From assembly GCA_034766995.1 (NCBI GenBank), contig CM068313.1, positions 53,896,275-53,960,274 of the forward strand: a stretch of 64,000 bases of DNA, given 5' to 3'. Numbering within the stretch: position 1 is the stretch's first letter; every line of letters begins with the position of its first letter. Below are positions 31,826 through 42,613 of this stretch, piece after piece. The notes beneath the pieces are model-generated. The model was not told the origin of the DNA and ran no database searches. It saw only the letters and a list, made by a program, of their open reading frames with translations. Both the position numbers and the translations under genes were made by a program. The stretch is from Acanthacorydalis orientalis. Lineage: Eukaryota > Arthropoda > Insecta > Megaloptera > Corydalidae.

Positions 31826-32454
31826 TAAATAATTCCCTTTTTCAAAATACTTTACTAGCAGTGTTGGTTGTATAACATGACGTTTTAATTATTTACACAG
31901 ATACTCTATAAAGGTTCGAAATTATAGCGGCACATGAAAACGAGTTTGAAAATTACATAAGTGATTGTTTATAATACAAGTTGAATGATCGGAAATGTGT
32001 TTAAAATAAAATAAACGTAAATGTTTTTAGGCCGACGTGTTCTATAAGAGTGTCCAAATATACTATCGATCTTTTTATAAAAACTAGATTTTTCACTCAA
32101 CTGACAGCTAAATATTAACAAATCATTATACTCTGACTCTGTTTGATTATTACACTTTTCTACAGTAACAATATTCAATTTCCTCTAAACATTTTGTTCC
32201 AGTGAAATAAAAATATAAAATTTTATTTTGTTATTATATTTTTATTAATTAAAAAGTATTAATGTTAGTTTTATTTATTTATTTCAAATTTTGTGTCGTT
32301 TTTTCTTTGTCAATGTAATAAATAAAGACTGGTTCGTGTATTTTGAACATTAGAATGGGTTTATTCATAATACTTAGAATAATTAGAATTTTTTTTAAAA
32401 ACCGTTTTAAATTTTTGCTTGGAAATTCATTTACTTATCATTTCATGAAAGTCA
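31826..32454. other. Unassigned AT-rich DNA
   Basis: No recognisable feature. The small open frame at 31969-32178 has no motif. Confidence 0.45.
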
Positions 32455-32880
32455 ATCTTTAACTTAAAACGATTAATTAGTTGAGCTTAACAAAAATTGA
32501 CCAATTTATGTTTCAATCCCGAAAAAGTTATTTTTTGTGAAAAATATTCAAAAAAAGGAACACTTTCTATTATTTAAAAATAAATTCCTTAATTTATGTT
32601 CTTTCATATATTAATTTAATTTTTAATAATGTTCTGTAAATTCTTTGAATGATTTTTCTATTTCTAAAACATTTTTCATTAATTATATTGCATATATATG
32701 TGTGTGTATATATATATATATAAACTCCCTTAATATTTAAAAACTCCTTAGTATAAATTAATAACATATTCGAAAAATTATAAAGTATACATATGAAGTT
32801 TAGCACAACAGAATAAAGTGTAGTTTTATTGGTAATTGTTATAAGACATTTAAGTAAATGCAATTTTTGTTTAAATTGTT
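32455..32880. repeat. Inverted repeat, left arm (32.4/34.3 kb pair)
   Basis: Pairs with 33925-34350 in reverse orientation. Landmarks in the left arm: ACTTAAAACGATTAATTAG, AATTGACCAATTTATGTTTC, a TA tract near 32705, ACTCCTTAGTATAAATTAAT, AATAAAGTGTAGTTTTATTG. About 80 percent identity by eye, with indels at the TA tract. Spacer about 1.05 kb. Could be a foldback-type element or an old inverted duplication. Confidence 0.7.
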
Positions 32881-33251
32881 ACTTTTTCTTTATTGTTAAT
32901 TTAAAAAATCCTGGTTTTTATAGTTTTTTTATTACAATTAATTAAATTAAATATTAAATTAATTAATATTATATAATTAATATTATATAATTAATATTAG
33001 ATATTAAATAATTAATTATTTTTTAAAAAAGTAATTTTGATACTATTTTTTTATGTTTATATTTGCTTATAAAATATTGCATTTTAACCCTTTCGCTACG
33101 ACAGTCTTCTCTGCTGAAACTTCCCGACTAAACGAGACGCCGGGCGTGGAGTAAAATTAAAATTGCTATTGTTATTGTTGTTATTATTATGACTGACTAA
33201 TACTTTAATTTATCGTATTCCTTTCTTTTAATTAAAATCCCACAAAAATAC

Positions 33252-33295
<44 letters not shown>

Positions 33296-33924
33296 GTATG
33301 TATATAAATGTATATATATATATATAAATGTATATATATTAGTTTCCCACTTTTTATCGCTCTTATTTCTAACTAGTTGCTTATAAAATAATGAATGAAA
33401 CTTCAAAAACAAAAAAATAACATTAGAATTCTTCTAATTGTTTTGCATTACGGATTTTTTCTAATTTTTAAATTGTGAATCGCTTCTTCTTTATCCTTTT
33501 GCATATTGTTGGACCTAATATTTTGAGAATCTAACTATTCCTTAACAAATAAGAAAAGAAATCATTTTTAAAACAATTCGAATTATGCTGGAGAAACAAA
33601 CGGATCAATTACAAGCACATATGTTGTAAGTGCGTCACGCTGTAATCCAGCGTGAATTTTGGCTCCACATGAAACACACCTGATCTACGGCTGACGATCA
33701 ACGTTTTAATTCGAACATATTGCTTTAAATAAGATCTACATTAAAGATCTTTGTCATCTAATGAATATGATTATTCAGATTTTTCTATAACTTGAGCTTC
33801 TGAAGATGATGTCATCTTCATCAAAGTGCGCATTAATCAAAAATTATCATGTGTACATTTAAAATTGTAATTGATCGATTATAATCAAATTCACTCACAA
33901 ATGACTTTAAATTTCAAATATCAC
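32881..33924. other. Loop of the 32.4-34.3 kb inverted repeat
   Basis: Contains a repeated ATTAATATTATATA motif near 32945-33000, an orphan piggyBac-like terminus (TTAA then CCCTTTCGCTACGAC at 33084), a TA microsatellite with AAATGTA units (about 33250-33340), and the second coding-like peptide motif (33775-33845, minus strand). No gene recognised. Confidence 0.5.
33775..33845 (-). pseudogene. Short coding-like motif, copy 2 of three
   Basis: The minus strand reads FLINAHFDEDDIIFRSSSYR. Compared with copy 1 (AHFNDEDIIFR) the DNA differs mainly at third codon positions or by Asp/Glu/Asn swaps. The frame is closed upstream by a stop, so it is a pseudogene or a spliced exon. Family unknown. Confidence 0.35.
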
Positions 33925-34066
33925 AAAAATTTCACTTATTTAAATGTCTTATATCAATTGGCAATAAAACTACACTTTATTCTGTTATACTAAACTTCAT
34001 AAGTATTCTTTTATAATTTTTCGAATATGTTATTAGTTTATACTAAGAGTTTTTAAATATGAAAGG

Positions 34067-34112
<46 letters not shown>

Positions 34113-34350
34113 ATATAATTTATGAAAAAATATTTTAACACAGAAAAATCGTTCACATAATAAAATGAACATTATTAAAAATTAAATAATTATATGAAAG
34201 AAGATGGTTTAAAGAATTCATTTTTAAATTAGAAACTTTCTTTTTTCGATATTTTTCATAAAAAATAATTGAATCCCTTTTTCGAGATTCAAACATAAAT
34301 TGGTCAATTTTTGTCAAGGGCCACTAATTAATCGTTTTAAGTGAATTAAA
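33925..34350. repeat. Inverted repeat, right arm (32.4/34.3 kb pair)
   Basis: Reverse complement of 32455-32880: CAATAAAACTACACTTTATT, then TATACTAAGAGTTTTTAAAT, a TA tract at 34068-34109, AAACATAAATTGGTCAATTT and CTAATTAATCGTTTTAAGT. Confidence 0.7.
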
Positions 34351-34786
34351 ATTTTGTCTATATTTAACATTTTTTTTTTTTCAAATTTTCAATGCTAATA
34401 AAGAAATCTTCACGTATATACATAGATTTAAAATAATGATTCTCGAATAATATACTCGTAATAAAATAACGTTTACAAATACCACTGAATTTAAATTATT
34501 TTCTTCATATTAATGAGAGTATGTGGGTACGTAGGTGGTCAAAGAAGTCGGTCGGTCGTCGATCTTTAGCGAAGAAAATAAATAAAATATTGGCTGAGAA
34601 ACCGTGCTTTTTAATGAGTTGAAGTTAGCTTGACTTTGAAAGTTTATTAACAGTTCTATCGATGGATAGACAGATGATGGTATTAATATCGAATTCTACA
34701 ATTCGATTAATCATTAACTCGTTAATTGGTTGTTTATTTTAAATTTCAACAAAAAAATATTATATCTATTTATATAATCAACATAG

Positions 34787-34788
<2 letters not shown>
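34351..34788. other. Unassigned DNA
   Basis: No feature recognised; slightly GC-richer around 34520-34570 (GGTCGGTCGTCGATC). Confidence 0.4.
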
Positions 34789-34839
<51 letters not shown>

Positions 34840-34900
34840 TATATACATATATATATATATATACAAATATATATATATTTATAGAGAGAGAGAGAAAGCG
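34789..34900. repeat. (TA)n and (GA)n microsatellites
   Basis: TA tracts at about 34793-34880 followed by a GAGAGAGAGAGAAAGCGAGAG run. Confidence 0.93.
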
Positions 34901-34905
34901 AGAGA

Positions 34906-35105
34906 GAATGATTTAACTTAGGCTTCAGTACGAAAGTATTAAAAAAAAGCGAAAATTAAAAAAACATTTTACTCGACATTTATTATTTTAGTTCAATTGT
35001 GTTTTATATTGAATTTAACTAAAATACTAAATAAAAAGTAACATAACGTTTCTTAACCCCTCCGTCCCCCTTAAATACTTTCATGTAGAAGTCTAAATTC
35101 AATCA

Positions 35106-35151
<46 letters not shown>

Positions 35152-35339
35152 GTATATACTTCCCTACAAATGTATTAAAAAAAGCAAAAATTAAAAAACA
35201 TGTTACCTTCCCAATTATTATTTTAGTTCCATTGTATTTTAGTACTGAATTAGACCAAAATACTAAATAAAAAATAAACTGACAATTCTTAACCACTGCG
35301 TCCCCTTTTAATACTTTCATGTCAAAGTCTAAATTGAAT

Positions 35340-35344
<5 letters not shown>
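34906..35344. mobile_element. Two palindromic MITEs of family S (copies 6 and 7)
   Basis: 34906-35106 and 35150-35344, both the long form with the central TATTTTAGTT palindrome, separated by a TA tract (35107-35145). Arms carry ACTTAGGCTTC...GAAAGTATTAAAAAAA and TTAATACTTTCATGT..AAGTCTAAATT. Both share a distinctive CTTAACC..TGCGTCCCC segment in the right arm that the 28-kb copies lack, so they are a separate lineage. Confidence 0.72.

Positions 35345-35418
<74 letters not shown>
35345..35418. repeat. (TA)n microsatellite
   Basis: About 74 bp of uninterrupted TA after family S copy 7. Confidence 0.95.
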
Positions 35419-35419
<1 letters not shown>

Positions 35420-36150
35420 CTGTGTATATACTTTAATGTATAAAACTTACTTGTGATATTCTACAATAGTTGTCAATAAAAATATGAAACGTTTTCTAAA
35501 ATAAACTAATGAAGGTAATAAGATTATAAATTTGCTATAAACCGCGAGAAAGTTAAATTTTAAATTAAAATTTATTTAGCATACTTGTTTCGTCTGTTCT
35601 TTTTACATAAAAGGACTCTGCCTTTTACTCACTTTGCTCCCCGACCCCCGCTCTCTGACGGTGATTCTTCCCTAGCAAATAATAGAAGTTAACAAATTAT
35701 ACGCGCAAATAATTTGTGTAAAATGTACATCGTAAAATTTTTATTGTAAAAGTCTATAAAATTTAACATAACGAAATACAATGTTAAAATGTGCAACAAT
35801 GTCTTTACTCTAGAGGTTGAGCGAATACAATATTTGCAATGCATTTCTCATCAGTTTCACACTGAAATATATACACGTCTCTCGTTCTACACCGTGAGAG
35901 AGCTACATACATGTGACTGATGTCAGTTAATTAGGACAGAGACTAACAACTAATTATTGATTATAGGGAATGGAAATGGTTAACGTGCTACTTGTGGTAT
36001 GGAGTATAGTAAGAGGAGAGTGGTAACGAGGGGACGTTTGCACGAAAAATAAAATGCTTTATCGAAATTTTGCGTTGGAATTACTTTTTATATATAGAAA
36101 GATAGTTATATATAGGATAATTGTATTCTTATAAAATTAAAAAAAAACTA
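35419..36150. other. Unassigned DNA
   Basis: No gene recognised. Slightly higher GC at 35630-35670 and 35870-36050. Confidence 0.4.
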
Positions 36151-36194
36151 CATATATATATATATATATATATATGTGTGTATACATATATGTA

Positions 36195-36245
<51 letters not shown>

Positions 36246-36362
36246 GTATATATATATATGTATATGTATATGTATATATATATATATGTATATGTATATA
36301 TATATATGTATATGTATATATATATATGTATATATATATATGTATATGTATATATATATATG

Positions 36363-36412
<50 letters not shown>
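36151..36412. repeat. Compound TA/TG satellite
   Basis: About 260 bp in which (TA)n runs are punctuated by ATGTATATGTATAT units in a semi-regular higher-order pattern. The [12 protein letters not shown] open frames on both strands are by-products. Confidence 0.93.
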
Positions 36413-36500
36413 CAGAGTGAGGAAGGGAGCGGGGTAGAAGGAATAAGGAGAGGGGAGAAATGAGAGAAATGGATGGGGAGAGAGAGGAGAAAATAAAGTG
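36413..36500. repeat. Purine-rich tract
   Basis: About 85 bp almost free of pyrimidines on the + strand (GAGTGAGGAAGGGAGCGGGG, then repeated GGAGAG). Such strand-asymmetric tracts can form triplex DNA; no function is shown. Confidence 0.7.
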
Positions 36501-36790
36501 GATTAATTAAAAAAAACAGCCATAAATATATGAAAAGTAATGAAATGTCATACAAAGAAACAACTAGTATAACTAGAAAAGTGCAAATATTTCACGGTCG
36601 TATATTAAAATTCCATTCTTAAGATTTTCTGTACCAAAGTTGAGACATGAATTATAAATTATTGATTTTGGTCATGTTTTATAGTTCGTGAGTTGCTAAA
36701 CTGTGAAAATGTGCTAACATCAATGATAAAGATACATTTCACAAAAGAATTATTTCACCCCACAAACCATAATGATTTTTTTCGTTAGAA

Positions 36791-37006
36791 ATGTCACCAA
36801 AAATAATCATGATTTTATTCATATCTATTTATTTTAATCATTATCTATTTTCGATTGCCGTTCATGCACATTTTAATGTAGGTGTTATCATAGTCGGACC
36901 GCCAATGTACAAAAAATCTATTTTTAAACTTAATTTTATTTCTGAATATTTAAATTCTATTCTTTACTCAATTTTTAAATACTTAGTTTTTTCTACCTAT
37001 CCATGA
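36791..37006 (+). CDS. Small ORF with signal-peptide-like start (motif copy 3 of three)
   Basis: 71 codons from an ATG in good context (GAAATGT). Residues 1-26 have a hydrophobic core (IIMILFISIYF, LFSIAV) ending in VHA, then HFNVGVIIVGPPMYKK. The stretch LFSIAVHAHFNVGVIIV aligns with the coding-like motifs at 7049 and 33775. TTTTTTTCGTTAG just upstream could be a splice acceptor. The rest of the frame is Phe/Ile/Tyr-rich and shows no motif. It may be a secreted-peptide gene, one exon of a larger gene or a relic. I do not recognise the family. Confidence 0.3.
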   Translation: MSPKIIMILFISIYFNHYLFSIAVHAHFNVGVIIVGPPMYKKSIFKLNFISEYLNSILYSIFKYLVFSTYP

Positions 37007-37212
37007 TCCGCAATTAACACCAATTTAAACGAAAGCTTTTATCTAGAGGAAGAAAAACATACAGAATGAACAGTCAAAATTTTGTAGAATGTAAGGTGTA
37101 TATATTTAGCAGAGAAAATTAAAAAGAATATTTTTCTTTTTACAAATGTATTCTTCTTTTACACTACAAACTATATAAAAAACTTCAAATCAGAGATCTT
37201 CAATAAATAATA
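37007..37212. other. Unassigned AT-rich DNA
   Basis: No feature recognised. Confidence 0.5.
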
Positions 37213-37250
37213 TTAGGTTGACAGAAAAATGATTGCTGTTTTTGTTCTCT
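37213..37250. mobile_element. Solo family B terminus (copy 3)
   Basis: TA followed by TTAGGTTGACAGAAAAATGA and TTGCTGTTTTTG. Only the terminus is recognisable. Confidence 0.55.
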
Positions 37251-37392
37251 TAATTCTACCAAAGAATTCGAAGAGTTCCTTTATTTTTCTTGCTATCGCT
37301 GTTTCTTTTGAGCCACTTTAATTTACATACATTAAGTATTATATTTTAAATAAGGATATATTATTAATTTTATTTGAAATTATCCCTTCTAA

Positions 37393-37961
37393 TTAGGTTG
37401 TCAGAAAAATAATTGCGGTTTATGTTATTGAAATTCATATACATTTTTATTTTTTTTTATTTTTCTAGCTGTTTTAAGTGACTCAGAACTGTTGGATGAC
37501 TAAACTTATAACTTTTGTGCAATCTTTCGAAATGTTATGCATGGTGATGATTCAACTAACGCTCTCATTTGATCGTTATGAACTGAAGAAAGACGTACGG
37601 GACTTGCTGCATCTTCAAGACTGTCGTCACTAAGCGAAATTTTTGGAACCACCATTTCACTGTACGTTCTTTAACAGTACCCACACCAAAAGCGTCTTTT
37701 AATTAACGAGTAGTTTCTGTTGCTTAACAATCCGTTTTGAATTCATACAAAAACTTTTCCACTACTTTTCCATCATTAATTCAATAGCCTAATTTGAAGC
37801 AAAATTTATAATAAAACCAAAGTCGATGTTATCAAAATACAGAGCGAAAAATGCACTTTAAAATGATATTGATGTGAGCAAGATAAAATGACATTTTCAT
37901 TGAGAAACATAAGGTTAGGATTCAGAAAACAAAAACCGCAATTCTTTTCCTACCAACATAA
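37393..37961 (-). mobile_element. Mariner-derived MITE, family B copy 4
   Basis: About 570 bp with TIRs TTAGGTTGTCAGAAAAATAA and, reversed, TATGTTGGTAGGAAAAGAAT. Same internal structure as copy 2 (N-terminal DNA-binding part only, minus strand, here broken). It lies immediately outside the left arm of the 38-48 kb inverted duplication. Confidence 0.83.
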
Positions 37962-38379
37962 CAGTTTAATTTGCTGTTACACTTTACATATTTAAAGTTT
38001 TAATGTCTGATAAGTAACAGGTTCAGCCATAAATTCTTTAATTTTTTTCTAGTTCTATTTTTGACGATTTATTATAAATAGCTTCTCATTTACAATTTTA
38101 ATAGTGCATGCATTTTTCGAGAAATTATGCTATAAATAGATTGAAGTTAGGATTTTTTTAGTTACTTTAGTTTTGAAGATCAAATAACAAGTTTTCAATG
38201 ATACATGACTGGGTATAATTAAAACATAAAATGTTGTACTAATTTAAGGAACCAGCAATGTAATTATAGATATAAAAGATACTCAAAGTATATACAGTAG
38301 AGAGTGATTATTTTTCGAAATGTTTTCAAGTTAATACAAAGTTTTTTGTTCGGGGAATGTAAACTGTGAATACAAATTA

Positions 38380-39010
38380 GCATCAGGAAGACATTCTACA
38401 TATTCAGAGGATTATCTCAACATCTTAGTGGATGTTGACTCAAATAATTACGACACGTGAGTGAGTAAGAAATGTGGATATCTTTCAATCAACAGTGCTC
38501 CAACATCTGTACAAATTCGAAAAAGTCAACAAATGTGCCATTGGGTATCGTGTCTTTTATCCGTTAAAAATGATCGGACAGAGTATTAACCTGTATTAGT
38601 TCCTTAAATCATAAAAATCGAACAAATTTTTTGAACAAATTAATAACTGGAGATAAAAAATGGAGATTATATAAAAAATGATGAAAAGAAAAAACAGTGG
38701 CTAGGCACAGAGGTGCGTTTGAACCTAATACCAAGGACTGGGATCTATCTAAAAAAAGTTGCTTTGTCTGGTGGGATATGCGACGTATTGATTACTGTAA
38801 AATTTTAAATTAAATCCAGACTGTTGATTAAGAGCTCCACTGTCAACAACTAGAAACATGAAATGAAAAACTTAAAGAAAATCGTGAATATTTAATCAAG
38901 CGTTGAAGAAGCAACAGTGCATTTTGACAGTGAAAACCGTATACAGTACCGGAAAAGCGGCGCAAACTAATTGAATATCTCACATAAAATCCAGATATCA
39001 CTCTATCTCA
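38380..39010 (+). mobile_element. Decayed mariner, family G (left arm copy)
   Basis: Plus-strand mariner transposase traces: an HTH region with INSAPTSVQ (family: HSTV..HL), K-rich linker, GDKKW-like first catalytic region near 38655, KKQWLGT, a CFVWWDMRR segment near 38770 (family: WWD..G.IYYELL), then a degenerate catalytic end. Many stops. The same relic is on the minus strand at 47170-47830. Confidence 0.7.
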
Positions 39011-39159
39011 TTATTATTTATTTCGGTCACTTAACATATTTACAAGAAAAAAAATTACCTCAAAAGCAAACATCGAAAGCTACTTGTTAGTAGACGAAGA
39101 AATGTCTTAAGTATAAAGTTACATTATTGAATGAAAAAGTGTTGTTTTTAAATTATGTA

Positions 39160-40006
39160 CATGGGTAGTTTGATAATTATGATAAAGAAGCAAGTTAATG
39201 CCGTTTTGTGGAAAAATTCAATTTTATTTCTCATATAGACTCCATTGAGGGCTACACACTTAATCCATCGAGTTTGCAAAATATGCATTGACGTTGGCGA
39301 TGAAATCATCATTCGATGAAGATTTCTTCCCACTGAACCAAATTTTAGAGATTTTGAGCCGATTTTTACAACTTTATCAAGTGAAAGAAGTCCCATGGGG
39401 CCAATTTTGAAGAACAGGATGGATAAGGAATCAGTTCGAAGCATAATTCGTGCAATTTTTCCATTACTACAATCGATTTGCGAGACAGCGCATTGTACTG
39501 GTGAACGAGCACTTTTTTTTGCACCAATCTTGGCCGTTTTTGTTTCAACTCTTCTTTCAAACAGTCCAATAATGTTGCATAATAGACATCTGTTATCGTT
39601 TTTCTCTTCATTAAGTAGGAGATTAGAATCATTCCTTTGGAATCCAAAAAAAAAAACAGTGGCCATCGCCTTCCCAGTCCACTATGCGGTCTTCGCCTTC
39701 TTCAGAGCACTTTCATCAGTCGCTATCCCCTGCTTTAACTACTGCTTCGACTCAGGTGTGTAGTAATGGATCGCTGTTTTATCCACGAAAACGAATCAAC
39801 GCAAAAGACTTGCTAGATTTTTTCATTTTTTCGAAAATTGCTACAATGCTCGCTTCAAACATCTGTATAACGTGAATAACGTGTCGGTTCTGAGGGAAAT
39901 TTCCCCTATACTAGTTTGAAAAGTTATACTTGGTAGCCATAAAGTTACCAAATGAATGGTGGTACCGCCTTATAGGAATTTTCACAAACTTATCAAACTA
40001 TCCACA
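39160..40006 (-). mobile_element. Mariner, 5'-deleted, inserted in the left arm
   Basis: 847 bp bounded by TA (39158-39159, 40007-40008). TIRs CATGGGTAGTTTGATAA (left) and, reversed, TGTGGATAGTTTGATAA (right). Minus-strand coding at 39366-39647 begins MDSKGMILISYLMKRKTITD and continues YYATLLDCLKEELKQKRPRL. The second catalytic Asp motif HQDNAPAH reads HQYNALSR, so the Asp is a Tyr. The third motif reads SKLAPWDFF, keeping Asp. The N-terminal HTH part is missing, and A-tract slippage breaks the frame near 39650. Confidence 0.85.
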
Positions 40007-40190
40007 TATATCAAGTAGTAGTTTCCGAAAAACGCAAGAACTTATGATTCATCCTAATACTTCAATTTATATTTTACCTCATTAAATAGTTATATCAATT
40101 TAGTCAATTTATTGAATATTGTTTATTTACATTCAAGAATATTTTCATTATAGTTTGTAATAAATTTTGCTAGAAAGTAAAATGTAAGTA

Positions 40191-40679
40191 TTAGATGTAA
40201 AAATTAATTACGTGCCTTTACATTGAATCAATCATAATAGTTTTAAATTAAAATATTTTCCCATCTTTATTGGAGTTTGAAATACCAACTTGAACATTTA
40301 AAAACACACTATATCTTGACCAAGCAGTTGGCATAATTTCACAAATCGGCAGTGATTACGAAAAGCAGCATATTAGGCATTGCATACTTTTCGCATTCCA
40401 GTTGAAAAAACTTTTACCGAAGCGGTGGAAATGATTTGTTAGATTTTGGAGGAAAATTTTGTGATAAATGAAACATAAAAAATGCTCAAATAGTGGAACA
40501 GGTCTGAAAATACATTACTAAGATGCAATATTTTTTCGGCAAGAGGTTCATCAGTTATCTGACAAATGAAGTACAATTATAGAAAATAATGGGAGATATT
40601 TTGAGGATTGAAATATATTCCATTTTTCCGTACACATTCATTTTCTACAAAAAGACACCGAATTAATTTGTATGTCTAA
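40191..40679 (+). mobile_element. Mariner-derived MITE, family K copy 2
   Basis: 489 bp, TA-flanked. TIRs TTAGATGTAAAAATTAATTA (left) and, reversed, TTAGACATACAAATTAATTC (right). The plus strand reads KQHIRHCILFAFQLKK (mariner N-terminus), then EAVEMIC..LEEN and, after a frame change, FFRQEVHQLSDKWSTIIENN plus GRYF, which is a mariner C-terminal tail (family FFRQGIHQLP..W..CI..NG.YF). The DNA-binding second half and the whole catalytic domain are missing. The same fusion occurs in copies 1, 3 and 4. Confidence 0.85.
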
Positions 40680-41986
40680 TAATTAAAAACTGTGCGTGTA
40701 ACACAGTACGCGCGCCAGAAATAAAACTTCTTTGCCGTCAGTTAAAATGTAAAGAGTTTTAAGAACACAGTAACATGTATGTTAAGTGAATGGTTGTGTT
40801 TCTGTATACTGATATTTTAAGAATCAGTATAGGAGAGAGGACAAAAGATGGAATTTAGTAAAAAATGAAGACAGTAAATATAAAATCATAAGAATTGAAT
40901 TAGAAAATTAACATTTTTTTATTATATTTCTTCAAATTCCATTTTTTTTTCTAGTGGGGATTCAATTGGTACAACGACACTATGGGTTTATGATAACTGA
41001 AATTTAAAATGTATATTTTGAAGATTTAATTTGTTACATTTGCTATGATATTTATTGAGGTGTTTATAATACGTTAACATCACAAATATTCATTTTTCTT
41101 TGTTCTCATGCGGTGCATTTCTAAAAACAGTTTATCAAAAGTAACCGAGTGCATAGCAGATCTATGGTGGTCACCTGTGCCCACCAGCGAGATAAACGCA
41201 CTATTGATAAGGATATGATCTTATTTAATCATATTACTTAATATTTTATCATTACACGCTTAGAATAATGAAAATTCTATTATAGACCCAAGGAAAAACT
41301 TATAAAAGTTACATGGTAGCCAAAATGTTAAGACAAAAAATGAATTTAATTTTTAAGAACTCTGTGTTTTTCATTGTGATGACTGACGGTTTGTTTCTAT
41401 GTAATAGCATCTTCTTCAAAGGTTGTTTTCAAAAGTCAAAGTAATTCTGTTACCGTATTTCCAACTTTAAGATAAAATTTTAATTAACTTCATCTTAAAA
41501 ATCGTCAGAGTAAAAAAGTAAATTAGAAAAACCACTATAACTCTCCAAAGAATCGACTTTTTGATACAAAATCAAAGAAAATCTACTCACAACTAATGGG
41601 AACGTCATATCATAGCACTATTTTTTCCTCCACTTACAATTCGTGCACGCAGTTTGGAAATTTTTTGACGAAACCTCGTATTGTCGACAGAGAGACAGTT
41701 ATTGACATATATTCATTAACCTGAAAATTATAAGATGTCCTGGTTTATTCTAATAGTTCTGAAGAAAAACATCTATTTTGTTATTAATGAAAGTTCCTGT
41801 TTTTAAACTGTCATAAAATAAAAGCGAAAGTTTTGTGCGATTGTATGAAAATTGCAATTTTATTGAAAATTTTCACATAATCTACTAATAATGTATTTTT
41901 AATCTCATTTTCATTCACAAGAAGTTATTTATTTCAGATATTTTTTAGGTTAACTGTATTAATCGGATGATATTTATCACTTGTTG

Positions 41987-42613
41987 TCTACGCTCGCTTC
42001 AGTCGTCTACGCAAGAACCATCCTCTCTCTCTATCTCTACTCCCTCCCCCACTCCACGTCGTAACCATTTCCGTAACACTTTCGTATCGGCCTTTAAACA
42101 TTACTCCTAACGCGGCTGTAGAAATCTCACTTCAAAAACTAATAAACTCGAGAAATAATAATAATTACAGAGATGTAGAATGTAATACCGTGTGCAACAT
42201 TTTAAAATTAACAAATTCGTACGTCAATGATTAAAAAAAAAACATGCAAATATAAATAACGGTGTATTAATATCACTGATTTTTTTCGATACCCAAAACT
42301 CGTTTTTACCTACACATGCTATTCGAAATTGAAATCAAACAACGAATGCGATGACTATTAAGGCTGAGTAATTGATGTTTTCTCAAGTTAATATTATAAT
42401 ATTTGATTTCGTTAAATCCAACTGTAAATACTTTCAATCGTTCAACACTTCTCCGTGCGCTTTAAACAGAACATACAATTTGTATACGATAAATGAATTT
42501 ATGGCACACAATGTTGATAAGTATACGAGCGTGTTTCATGAAAATCATCCAATTATCCTCATTCGTTTGTATACGTGGAGGCGCGTGCATCGTTAAATAA
42601 ATAACTGTACGTA
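41987..42613. other. Spacer between left arm and P2
   Basis: Starts with a pyrimidine-rich tract (CCTCTCTCTCTATCTCTACT, about 42012-42058), followed by mixed DNA. The open frame at 42372-42596 shows no motif. Confidence 0.4.

Larger units (their letters stand above)
37970..41986. repeat. Large inverted duplication, left arm
   Basis: Pairs with 45885-48165 in reverse orientation. Outer edge TTTGCTGTTACACTTTACAT at 37970 matches AAAGTGTAACAGCAAA at 48150-48165. Further landmarks: TAATTATAGATATAAAAGAT, a decayed mariner (family G, 38380-39010), GTGCCCACCAGCGAGATAAA near 41180, CATATTCATTAACCTGAAAA near 41705 and ATATTTATCACTTG at the inner edge. Two later insertions, mariner 39160-40006 and family K MITE 40191-40679, are absent from the right arm. 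Removing them leaves about 2.7 kb against 2.3 kb on the right. Confidence 0.8.

Noticed and set aside
36121..36555. Long YIYIYI-type open reading frames on both strands over TA tracts (also at 5823-6118, 16449-16904, 28879-29070, 33197-33412, 44378-44686, 58424-58738, 59182-59424 and others)
   Set aside because: They arise because (TA)n has no stop codon in some frames; no coding signature.
39395..39763. 122-codon plus-strand open frame
   Set aside because: Antisense of the mariner transposase relic at 39160-40006.
42372..42596. 74-codon plus-strand open frame in the loop of the large inverted duplication
   Set aside because: No motif; length not unusual for this composition.
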